Position numbers and translations under genes: made by a program. Source: an uncultured Prevotellaceae bacterium (GTDB lineage Bacteria > Bacteroidota > Bacteroidia > Bacteroidales > Muribaculaceae). From it: a DNA stretch of 5,406 nt. The DNA lies in NCBI GenBank assembly GCA_945983195.1, contig CAMFSS010000174.1, forward strand, positions 1 through 5,406, given 5' to 3'. This document shows positions 1 to 5,406 of the stretch, piece after piece. The notes under the pieces were generated by a model that was not told the origin of the DNA, made no database searches, and worked only from the letters and a program-made list of their open reading frames with translations. Position 1 is the stretch's first letter. Each line of letters starts with the position of its first letter.

Positions 1-134
1 TTTGAAATCTGGGTCGACGACACATACTCCACTTTGCGGCTCTGCTGCATCGTGAGATAGGACAGATACCACGGCAGACGGCTAATCGTAGGCTCCGGCA
101 GAATAATCTTCGCAATGTTCTTGTTGTCAATCAT
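1..134 (-). CDS. rex: Redox-sensing transcriptional repressor Rex, N-terminal fragment
   Basis: Only the first 44 codons are inside the window; the gene runs off the left edge. Rex is a cytoplasmic homodimeric repressor that binds DNA through an N-terminal winged helix and senses the NADH/NAD+ ratio through a C-terminal Rossmann domain. Visible here is the start of the winged helix: 'LPEPTISRLPWYLSYL' (about residues 12-27) matches the family pattern of a P-x-x-(T/S)-x-x-R-L-P helix, followed by 'EYVSSTQISK', typical of Bacteroidota Rex. The last residue is incomplete. The NAD-binding domain cannot be seen. ATG at 134-132 is the start because an in-frame TGA lies only two codons upstream (minus strand TGA ACG ATG). 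No strong Shine-Dalgarno is present, as is common in this phylum. The gene follows the ATPase gene with a 129-base gap and appears to have its own promoter. Identification rests on sequence recall from a short fragment. Confidence 0.85.
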   Translation of the reverse strand, partial: MIDNKNIAKIILPEPTISRLPWYLSYLTMQQSRKVEYVSSTQIS

Positions 135-217
135 CGTTCACAGCTTAAAAACGTAAATTTTTTTATTGAAAACGCCACACAATCAGGCACTACAAAATCC
201 GGTTTGTGTAGTTTCTG

Positions 218-225
218 CAAATTTA
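218..225 (-). promoter_or_regulatory. Probable -7 box for rex
   Basis: Minus strand reads TAAATTTG, a full match to the Bacteroidota -7 consensus TAnnTTTG. Transcription would start near 212, leaving a leader of roughly 75-80 bases before the rex ATG. No convincing -33 TTTG is found at the usual spacing. The box lies 38 bases past the ATPase stop codon. The bases from 225 to 211 are nearly identical to the ATPase promoter region at 1733-1719. Confidence 0.5.
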
Positions 226-263
226 CACATAATCCTTGAATTACAGCACCACTGCAACAAAAA

Positions 264-1700
264 TTATTTCACGAACAAGTCATCACCCACCACCTCACTG
301 TCGACAATGCTCCTATACCCTCCATCAACCACACCGTATGTGGTAACAAACGTGGAATAAAGCGATTTATTCGTCTTTGTCTTCTCTCTGAAAAGCTGTA
401 TACGATTGCGCAGCTTGTCCTCATACTCACCACTGACCGAAAACCTGCCAACCGAGAACTTCATTTCACACAAGTTGATGCAGTGGTCGCTACGGTCAAT
501 TACGAGGTCAATTTGCGCACCACGGTCAGTGATAGACCCATTGCGGGGCACATAACGCCACGACGATGCACTCGTAGAGATTCCGGCAATGCCAAGTTTC
601 ATCTTTATCTGTCTCAAGTGAAGCAGACAAACCAGTTCGAATGCCACTCCCTGCCACGACTCCACCGAGCGTGAATTGTAGTTGTGAAGCCACCACTCCT
701 CATCTTTCGAATCAACCCCATTAATGAATTTGAAATAAAAGAGAGTGTAGAAGTCGACAAGGCGGTAGATGGTGCCGCGCAATTTGTTGCCGAATTGTGA
801 ATAGGAAACCACAAAATCACAACGCTCAAGATTGCGCACAATCGTAGTCAGTTTGCCGCCCTCTATTCCCGTAGCTTTGCTGATTTCACTGAACGTCATG
901 CCCTCTCGCTGTCTGAAGAGCTGCTCAACCACGCGCAAATACTTGTCTGATGAATTGAAAATCGCCGAATACAGCTCATAAAATTCAGTGGTAAGCTCAC
1001 TGTTCTTCCTGAAAAACAGATGATTGATATTTTCAATAAGAGTCTTGTCCGGGTCGAGAAGGCTAAGATAAAACGGTATGCCACCCATCACCATGTACAA
1101 CTGCAATATCTGATAACGGTCCCACTTGATTCTGCGGCTTTGCAGATACTCCTCGGTTTCATGCAGAGTGAATGGTCGCACATAGATGTTATTGGTGATG
1201 CGGGCATGAAGCCCACCCGGATTTTCCACCAGTTTATCCATCATCCACGACGATGCCGAACCGCTTGCCACAAGCATTATGTCGCTGCGGCGTGCACCCC
1301 AAGCATTCCAGAACGTTTCAAGTGCCTCCACAAATTCCGACTGTGGCGTGTCAATCCACGGCATTTCATCTATGAACACCACCTTCTTCCGGTCGGTCGG
1401 TAGCGACTCGAGATACTCCTCAAGGCTGTCGAATGCGTCCCACCAATCGCGGAATTTTGGCTGTTTCGCCAGACCTGCCGACTTCTTCAGTGCCTTGGCA
1501 AAGCCACGAAGCTGCTTGTCTTTAGTCAGGCGGTTGCCGCCAACAAATGAAAAATCATAGCTGCCATTGAAGAAACTATCAACAAGGAAAGTTTTCCCCA
1601 CACGGCGGCGCCCATACACTATCACAAACTCTGAGCGATTGGAATCAAGACACCTTTTAAGCTCAGCCATTTCCTGCTCACGACCCACAAGCTTCTGCAT
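264..1700 (-). CDS. P-loop ATPase with C-terminal DUF234 (PD-(D/E)xK-like) domain
   Basis: This is a 478-residue cytoplasmic protein of the COG1672 / archaeal-type ATPase group; its biological role is unknown. Domains in order: a box 'LVGREQEMAEL' at residues 4-14; Walker A GRRRVGKT at 30-37; Walker B VVFIDEMPW at 107-115; a sensor-like 'LVASGSASSWM' at 143-153; 'YMVMGGIPFYLSLL' at 202-215; a winged-helix-like stretch at about 266-300 (TFSEISKATGI...TTIVRNLE); then a DUF234-like region from about 312. That region contains W-x-G-x-A-F-E at 349-355 and 'QIDLVIDR' at 396-403 followed by E412-x-K414, the D...ExK pattern of PD-(D/E)xK nuclease folds. Nuclease activity is inference. Start: ATG at 1700-1698 is chosen because AGGAGG at 1713-1708 lies 7 bases upstream. 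The ATG at 1706-1704 is only one base from it, and the longer frame to 1847 reads through the operator-like inverted repeat. The gene is monocistronic in appearance. It lies between a fimbrial operon and rex with no partner gene, and both catalytic signatures look intact. Confidence 0.88.
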   Translation of the reverse strand: MQKLVGREQEMAELKRCLDSNRSEFVIVYGRRRVGKTFLVDSFFNGSYDFSFVGGNRLTKDKQLRGFAKALKKSAGLAKQPKFRDWWDAFDSLEEYLESLPTDRKKVVFIDEMPWIDTPQSEFVEALETFWNAWGARRSDIMLVASGSASSWMMDKLVENPGGLHARITNNIYVRPFTLHETEEYLQSRRIKWDRYQILQLYMVMGGIPFYLSLLDPDKTLIENINHLFFRKNSELTTEFYELYSAIFNSSDKYLRVVEQLFRQREGMTFSEISKATGIEGGKLTTIVRNLERCDFVVSYSQFGNKLRGTIYRLVDFYTLFYFKFINGVDSKDEEWWLHNYNSRSVESWQGVAFELVCLLHLRQIKMKLGIAGISTSASSWRYVPRNGSITDRGAQIDLVIDRSDHCINLCEMKFSVGRFSVSGEYEDKLRNRIQLFREKTKTNKSLYSTFVTTYGVVDGGYRSIVDSEVVGDDLFVK

Positions 1701-1707
1701 ATTCATT

Positions 1708-1713
1708 CCTCCT
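1708..1713 (-). promoter_or_regulatory. Shine-Dalgarno site deciding the ATPase start
   Basis: Minus strand AGGAGG, a perfect anti-16S match that is unusually strong for this phylum; none of the other starts in the window has one. Spacing is 7 bases to the ATG at 1700 but only 1 base to the ATG at 1706. It therefore favours the shorter protein beginning MQKLVG. Confidence 0.8.
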
Positions 1714-1725
1714 GTTTTGTTTCTG

Positions 1726-1733
1726 CAAATATA
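1726..1733 (-). promoter_or_regulatory. Probable -7 box of the ATPase gene
   Basis: Minus strand TATATTTG is a full match to TAnnTTTG. It would give a start near 1720 and a leader of about 20 bases that includes the Shine-Dalgarno site. The -33 region falls inside the proximal arm of the inverted repeat, and no TTTG is seen at the expected distance. The promoter may therefore depend on an activator or be blocked by a protein bound to the repeat. Confidence 0.6.
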
Positions 1734-1743
1734 GTGCTTTTTT

Positions 1744-1817
1744 CGAAAAAGTTGGAGCTTTTTGGACTTTATCTCACTTTTTTTGCCACTTATAGTCCAA
1801 AAAACTCCAACTTTTCG
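1744..1817. repeat. Long inverted repeat with paired TTGGA boxes, candidate operator
   Basis: Left arm 1744-1771 and right arm 1791-1817 are inverted copies. They match at 25 of 27 aligned positions plus a single-base gap in the A-run, with a 19-base T-rich spacer at 1772-1790. The two substitutions are at 1758 (C versus T) and 1769 (T versus A). Inside the arms, TTGGA occurs at 1752-1756 and 1762-1766, and its complement TCCAA at 1796-1800 and 1806-1810. Boxes within each arm are exactly 10 bp apart, one helical turn. The repeat begins 11 bases upstream of the ATPase -7 box and covers its -33 region. An operator for a dimeric or tetrameric regulator is the simplest reading. The winged-helix segment of the ATPase makes autoregulation conceivable, but that is inference. 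DNA cruciform formation is also possible. Confidence 0.85.
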
Positions 1818-1868
1818 CCACACCCCACCACAACCGCCCGGCATCACACCTCATCGCAAGTCGGTAAT

Positions 1869-1906
1869 AAAAATGCACAGATGCCATTTTCCTGACATCC
1901 GTGCAT
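1869..1906 (-). terminator. Intrinsic terminator of the fimbrial operon
   Basis: On the minus strand a 13-bp stem (arms 1906-1894 and 1885-1873, including one G-T and one T-G wobble) closes an 8-base loop. It is followed by TTTTT at 1873-1869, the first T overlapping the stem end, and then ATT. It lies about 100 bases past the stop of the last fimbrial gene. On the plus strand the same stem is followed four bases later by seven T residues at 1911-1917, so it could work in both directions, although no plus-strand gene is seen. It separates the fimbrial operon from the ATPase unit. Confidence 0.85.
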
Positions 1907-1986
1907 CACGTTTTTTTGGGATAATCGTATCAGTATTTACACTATCAAATCTTAGATATTGTCCATGAGGTTAATATTCTTAGTAG

Positions 1987-2009
1987 TAGTCTACCGCAAA
2001 AGCGGACTA
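1987..2009 (-). other. Small hairpin at the stop codon of the last fimbrial gene
   Basis: Minus-strand RNA can pair CCGC with GCGG across a TTTT loop, and TAGT with ACTA outside it, with a 3-base bulge on the 3' side (8 bp in all). The TAG stop at 2009-2007 is part of the stem. No U-tract follows, so it is not a terminator. It may protect the 3' end or be chance. Confidence 0.35.
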
Positions 2010-3443
2010 ATTAAATATAAGGCGGAGTGGTCTATACACACTCTCCCAACCACCACCACTATACGAAAATGTTTTTGAGTCTATTTCTGCATAATATGTA
2101 TCATAATTCCAACTCCCGCTCACCTTGTAAGCATACCGTTCAGAAGTCCAATATTCAGAATTACTGAAAAAAATAGAGTTTCCATTAGTTGCTGTTGCAA
2201 TGTAACCACTCACACCGTCAACTGTAGTGCTTGTTATTGTGCAATTATTGAAAAGTTCACTCCATTGTTCTCGCGTTGGGATGCACCAATTTGGTCCCCA
2301 TGTAGAGTTAAATGTCATTGAATAACAATAACAATCATATTTGGGACCTGCAACATACGGTGAAGCTGTAGCATAATCACAACTTGCCCACTTTACACTT
2401 AGCCCTAAATCCACTGGTTCAGGAGCATCAGTCGTTGTTCCGATAGCCGGATTCTTTTCGTCACCCCAATTTGCAATTTCAGAAGAAATTGAAATATTGT
2501 TGACATCAAGTGCCAATTTAATCACATAGTTGTAAATTTTATTACATTGCCATGAATCTCCTAAATACAGAGTCTTACTGACGGTTTTCTCTCCACCTTC
2601 TGCCAATGTGTGCGTATATTTAATTTCAATACAAGCATTGGTGCTTCCTGTCAATGATTGAGGTATGGCAAGTATTTCACCCATCAGCAATTCATCTGTA
2701 CTTAGAGCCTTTGCCTCGTCGGTGGTTTGAAGCAAGTAAATATTTCCCTTTGTTGAACTTTCATTCCAACTTCCGGAATTAAGATTGTCTGCTACGGTGA
2801 ATGTTCCCGACTGAGAAATTCCAGCAAGTGTCATTGAATTCAGTTTCGCTGAGATACCGGGATAATCAGTGCTCAGCTTTATTTTTATTCTCACTTTGCT
2901 CAGCATGTGCTCGAATTTCAGCGGAACAGAACCACTTGTAGCCTCAAAGGCTGCATCGGCTTCACTGCCGTTGATTGCTGTTCCGTTTCTGTCGCTGATT
3001 TTGGCATCTTTCACCGTACACCACATTGGATCGACCTGATTCTCCAAATCTGAGCTTGTAGTAAAACTGTAAGTCAGCCCTGTGGCTGATGCTGTTTCGC
3101 TTCTTGGATAGAAAGCGACAAACGAGACATGCTCATTTTCATCGGTAGGCCATGCTGAAATAGGAGAATAAGTCCAGCCGCCTTCGCCCTTGGTTACGGC
3201 AATATTGTTCATAAAATTTGTAGTGAAAGCATTGGCATAGTCGCCTGTTGTACGACATGCATACAATCCAATCACATCTCCATCTTCGAAAGTGGACTTT
3301 CCCACAGCACGCGAAACGTCTTCAATATAGGCGCCAAAGTCAATCGTCTGGTCGCCTACTGTCTTGCTAACATCATCATCTGTCGAGCACGATGCCACCA
3401 AAAGCGCAACAAGCCCTATTGGTAAATAATGGTCTATTCTCAT
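2007..3443 (-). CDS. Fimbrillin-like lipoprotein with C-terminal FISUMP-like domain, candidate pilus tip subunit
   Basis: This 478-residue protein is probably a surface-anchored subunit of a type V (FimA/Mfa1-like) pilus. A lipoprotein signal ends in V16-A17-S18-C19. The S-T-D-D-D after the cysteine resembles the acidic surface-export signal of Bacteroidota lipoproteins. Residues about 30-330 form a fimbrillin domain (Mfa_like_1 type): S44-R45-A46, KSTFEDGD at 49-56, GWTY at 89-92, FVAFYP at 108-113, DRNG at 151-154, HMLSKV at 179-184, KIYNYV, and a closing strand with W326-G-D. After a short linker, residues 341-478 form a second module: 'VDLGLSVKWASC', 'WGPNWCIPTREQW', 'GVSGYIATATNGNSIFF', 'YWTSE' and a final R-P-L-R. 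These match the FISUMP (Fib_succ_major) pattern, but the usual Y-G-x-Y-x-A-W-G-E segment is missing and the module is compact and cysteine-rich. The upstream neighbour is a paralogue of the fimbrillin part. ATG 3443-3441 is followed directly by the signal peptide. The tip role is inference. Confidence 0.85.
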   Translation of the reverse strand: MRIDHYLPIGLVALLVASCSTDDDVSKTVGDQTIDFGAYIEDVSRAVGKSTFEDGDVIGLYACRTTGDYANAFTTNFMNNIAVTKGEGGWTYSPISAWPTDENEHVSFVAFYPRSETASATGLTYSFTTSSDLENQVDPMWCTVKDAKISDRNGTAINGSEADAAFEATSGSVPLKFEHMLSKVRIKIKLSTDYPGISAKLNSMTLAGISQSGTFTVADNLNSGSWNESSTKGNIYLLQTTDEAKALSTDELLMGEILAIPQSLTGSTNACIEIKYTHTLAEGGEKTVSKTLYLGDSWQCNKIYNYVIKLALDVNNISISSEIANWGDEKNPAIGTTTDAPEPVDLGLSVKWASCDYATASPYVAGPKYDCYCYSMTFNSTWGPNWCIPTREQWSELFNNCTITSTTVDGVSGYIATATNGNSIFFSNSEYWTSERYAYKVSGSWNYDTYYAEIDSKTFSYSGGGWESVYRPLRLIFN

Positions 3444-3470
3444 AATTTTTTTACAAGTTTGTTTTTTAGA

Positions 3471-3496
3471 GTCCGGCTATACAGGCACAGCCGGAC
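3471..3496 (-). other. Intra-operon GC-rich hairpin between the two fimbrillin genes
   Basis: Perfect 8-bp inverted repeat GTCCGGCT / AGCCGGAC (3471-3478 and 3489-3496) with a 10-base loop, located 10 bases after the upstream stop codon. In the transcribed direction it is followed by TCTAAAAAAC, so there is no U-tract and it is not a classical terminator. It may stabilise the 3' end of the upstream fimbrillin message or partly attenuate the downstream gene, which would set subunit ratios. That role is inference. Confidence 0.6.
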
Positions 3497-3506
3497 CCAT
3501 TGGTTG

Positions 3507-4550
3507 TTACATAACTGAAATTCCTCCGCTCACTGATTCGCCCCAGTCGCTGACATCAGCATCAAACGTAATCATGTCGAGAGTGATATTGAAAATGTAG
3601 TTATATATTTTGTCCTGCTCCCAAGTGTTACCGTCCTTCAGCACCGAAGTGGCAAGATTGAAAGTTCTCTCCTCATTAACCACCTTCGAAGGATTTGTGT
3701 AGTTTACAGTGTATTTGATTGTCACCGTCGAAGGATTCTCGGCTGAAGTGCTAAGCACCTGAGGCACCATAAGCAGTGATGTGCCGAATGTTCTTGTATA
3801 TGTGTCGATGACAGTGGTAGTACCGCCGCTCAATGGAATATAACTGCAATTTTGCTCACCAGACATTACCCAACTTCCTTTTCCAAGCATATCCGACAGA
3901 GAGTATTTTCCACTGCCATAGAGGTTCTTCACTTCAATGTCGGTAATGGTGATTGTAGCACCACTGTAGTAGGTGGCTGCTTTTGCACTGAAAACCACCT
4001 TCGATAGTGCATGGCGGAAGTGCAGCACTACATCGTTGAGCGGTGATGTGGCAGGCGATTCAAGAATGCCGTTCTGATGGCTTCCGTTGCGGTCATTGCG
4101 GTGAGCATCAGTGATGGTGCTCCACATCAAATCCTGCTGGGCTGTTGCATTTGCATTTACTGAAAAGTCGAAAGTGCAAATTCCCTCACTGATACTTGGT
4201 GCAATGTTGGGATACGACGCTACAAAGGATATGCGGTCGTTAGCGTTCATAGGCCAAAACTTCGAGTTGACGTAGGTCCAGCCGGTGCTTGTCTTCGTAA
4301 GCTCCTCATTCTGCATGAAGTTGTTGGTAAACTGCTGTCCCACAGTAGAGCCACTGTACTGGAATGCATTGATGCAGAGAACATCGTTAAGGGTGAAAGT
4401 GCTCTTGTCGAGTGCTTTCGAGTTCATGTCAACATAGGTGGAGAACGTCAGTTTGTCGCCATTTTCAATTGCATTGACATTCTCATTGTCAGATGCGCAG
4501 GAGCACATCATAGCCGCAACGCATGCGGTCAAAAGAAAGATTTTTTCCAT
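3507..4550 (-). CDS. Fimbrillin-like lipoprotein (Mfa_like_1 type), candidate pilus subunit
   Basis: This 347-residue protein is an exported lipoprotein of the Bacteroidales fimbrillin superfamily, probably a stalk or accessory subunit of a type V-like pilus. The signal peptide MEKIFLLTACVAAMM ends at M15-C16-S17-C18, so Cys18 is the likely lipidated residue; C16 at -2 makes the lipobox slightly atypical. Fimbrillin marks: S44-K45-A46 and KSTFTLND at 49-56, FTNNFMQN at 74-81, GWTY at 90-93, FVASYP at 109-114, DLMW at 140-143, DRNG at 153-156, HALSKV at 180-185, KIYNYIF, and a C-terminal strand with W336-G-E. It aligns without gaps to the downstream fimbrillin over residues 36-56, so the pair is an old tandem duplication. 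Unlike that neighbour it ends shortly after the W-G-E strand, as expected for a polymerising pilin. The start is 29 bases after the previous stop. There is no clear Shine-Dalgarno, only A-rich sequence. Whether it is the major subunit cannot be told. Confidence 0.85.
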   Translation of the reverse strand: MEKIFLLTACVAAMMCSCASDNENVNAIENGDKLTFSTYVDMNSKALDKSTFTLNDVLCINAFQYSGSTVGQQFTNNFMQNEELTKTSTGWTYVNSKFWPMNANDRISFVASYPNIAPSISEGICTFDFSVNANATAQQDLMWSTITDAHRNDRNGSHQNGILESPATSPLNDVVLHFRHALSKVVFSAKAATYYSGATITITDIEVKNLYGSGKYSLSDMLGKGSWVMSGEQNCSYIPLSGGTTTVIDTYTRTFGTSLLMVPQVLSTSAENPSTVTIKYTVNYTNPSKVVNEERTFNLATSVLKDGNTWEQDKIYNYIFNITLDMITFDADVSDWGESVSGGISVM

Positions 4551-4579
4551 CTGTAATTGTTGTTAAATTATGTAATCTG

Positions 4580-5406
4580 TTATTGCAAGTCAATGTTTAC
4601 TTCATCGCCCCAAGAATCAATGACGGCATCAAAACCACCCGATGTGCTCACCTCATCAATTTCGATGTAATCAATGTAGACGTGTATGCCTTCAGGCGGT
4701 ATGTTACCCTCCTCAAGAGCCAGCCTGTCGACAATCTGGTCAGTAACATCATATTTGAATTTCCCCATTGCAATAGAATTGTTCCTCAATAGGAATGCAA
4801 ATTCTATTTCATACATTCTTGTCAGCGGATTCTCAAGCAGGAACATTGTGGTACTTCCATAAAGTCCTTCTGAATTGATTGAAACCGGGAAAAGTCGGTT
4901 GCACTCCACCTCGATTGATTTTCCCGATGAAAGTGTGATTCCTCCTGCCGCCGAATTTATGCCGCAATCAGCTTTGGTGATGTATTGGATCCCTTTCACT
5001 TTGGCATGCACAAACAACTTGAGAGTTTTAAGTATCGGACGCACTATTATAGTCCTGTCGCCATCATTGGGCACAACTTTAAGGTTCTCTATTTGTGCCA
5101 CATAAAAGACATCAGGCTCAGCCACATTCACTCTGGAGGATGCGCGACTTGCCAAAGGCTGACGGTCATAATTGTCGAGATAAGCTTCAGCCGCCGAGTA
5201 ATCATCTAATCCTCTGTAAAGGATATTGTAGGTGTAATCATTGAAGATGATTACATTGTATCTTCCCACGGGAAGTGACACTGTGCCGCCATCGTATTGC
5301 AACTGATGATGAATCGGTGTGCCTGAGTAGTCGTAGCTTTCACTGTTATCGTCTTCGATGGGATAGAAGTAGAGATTCATACCCGGCGGAATGTCAATGT
5401 AGCTGC
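4580..5406 (-). CDS. DUF5119-like fimbrial operon protein, C-terminal 274 residues
   Basis: The open frame continues beyond the right edge. The visible start 'SYIDIPPGMNLYFYP' is mid-protein, so the ATG at 5380 is an internal methionine, not the true start. The P-P-G-M-x-L-Y-F-Y-P motif followed by 'GRYNVIIFNDYTYNI' resembles DUF5119, a family of unknown biochemical function found in Bacteroidales pilus operons. The rest is beta-rich: 'FYVAQIENLKVV', 'RTIIVRPILKTLKLFVHAKVKGI', and a last strand 'FDAVIDSWGDEVNI'. That closing strand repeats the V-x-x-W-G-(D/E) ending of the two downstream fimbrillins. The lipoprotein signal, if any, lies outside the window. It is the first visible gene of the operon, 29 bases before the fimbrillin start. 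A pilus anchor or assembly role is inference; a FimB/Mfa2-type protein is a less likely alternative. The family call is from recalled motifs. Confidence 0.7.
   Translation of the reverse strand, partial: SYIDIPPGMNLYFYPIEDDNSESYDYSGTPIHHQLQYDGGTVSLPVGRYNVIIFNDYTYNILYRGLDDYSAAEAYLDNYDRQPLASRASSRVNVAEPDVFYVAQIENLKVVPNDGDRTIIVRPILKTLKLFVHAKVKGIQYITKADCGINSAAGGITLSSGKSIEVECNRLFPVSINSEGLYGSTTMFLLENPLTRMYEIEFAFLLRNNSIAMGKFKYDVTDQIVDRLALEEGNIPPEGIHVYIDYIEIDEVSTSGGFDAVIDSWGDEVNIDLQ

Noticed and set aside
126..145. Possible Rex self-operator over the rex start (minus strand CTGTGAA and TTGACAA).
   Set aside because: The half-sites are 6 bases apart instead of the usual 4, and the second half is imperfect. 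It also overlaps the start codon.
147..154. TACGTTTT on the minus strand as a -7 box for rex.
   Set aside because: It misses the final G and would place the transcription start almost on the ATG. TAAATTTG at 225-218 fits better.
1020..1403. Open frame of 127 codons on the plus strand.
   Set aside because: It is antisense to the well-supported ATPase gene, lacks a recognisable domain, and its translation looks like shadow sequence.
1744..1817. The inverted repeat as an invertible promoter, a transposon end or a terminator.
   Set aside because: The 19-base spacer is too short for site-specific inversion. There is no flanking duplication or second copy in the window, and no unpaired U-tract follows the stem.
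1701..1847. N-terminal extension of the ATPase (start at 1847, or at 1706).
   Set aside because: The extra codons translate the palindrome, promoter and Shine-Dalgarno into low-quality sequence, and the family box 'LVGREQEM' begins right after ATG 1700. The 1706 ATG is one base from AGGAGG, too close.
3471..3496. Intergenic hairpin as a rho-independent terminator splitting the fimbrial operon.
   Set aside because: A residues, not T residues, follow it in the transcribed direction, and no promoter is seen before the next gene.
4523..4792. Open frame of 89 codons on the plus strand.
   Set aside because: It overlaps the fimbrillin start and the DUF5119-like gene in antisense, with no ribosome site and no domain.
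5378..5380. ATG at 5380 as the start of the DUF5119-like gene.
   Set aside because: The frame stays open to the window edge, and the residues just before it (I-P-P-G) belong to the conserved P-P-G-M motif.

Overview
The window looks like chromosomal DNA from a member of the Bacteroidales. Everything convincing lies on the minus strand, so it reads from right to left. The evidence for Bacteroidota is threefold. The surface lipoproteins are of the Mfa1/FimA fimbrillin type. One of them carries a FISUMP-like module with the 'VDLGLSVKWA' opening common in this phylum. Two intergenic regions carry TAnnTTTG -7 boxes, as used by the Bacteroidota primary sigma factor. I cannot name the genus. No RNA gene, insertion sequence or CRISPR array is visible.

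Right part (about 5406 down to 1869): the distal end of a fimbrial (type V pilus-like) operon. In transcription order it holds the C-terminal 274 residues of a DUF5119-like protein (cut by the window edge), a 347-residue fimbrillin-like lipoprotein, and a 478-residue fimbrillin-like lipoprotein with an extra C-terminal FISUMP-like domain. The gaps are 29 and 63 bases. The second gap contains a perfect 8-bp GC-rich hairpin with no U-tract. No promoter is seen inside the operon. It ends at a strong intrinsic terminator (13-bp stem) about 100 bases past the last stop. The likely picture is a set of surface-exposed pilus subunits, the last one being a candidate tip or ligand-binding subunit.

Middle part (about 1817 down to 264): an independent single-gene unit. 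It encodes a 478-residue protein with an N-terminal P-loop ATPase (Walker A and B visible), a winged-helix-like segment, and a C-terminal DUF234-type region with a PD-(D/E)xK-like D...ExK signature. It has its own -7 box and Shine-Dalgarno site. A striking inverted repeat with arms of 27-28 bp sits just upstream of the promoter. Each arm contains two TTGGA boxes exactly 10 bp apart. This is the most unusual element in the window and looks like an operator.

Left edge (134 down to 1): the first 44 codons of rex, the NADH/NAD+-sensing repressor, preceded by a -7 box. That box and the ATPase promoter share a 15-base sequence with one mismatch. Rex is a core gene, so the ATPase gene appears to be a self-contained unit lying between a core gene and an accessory surface-structure operon.
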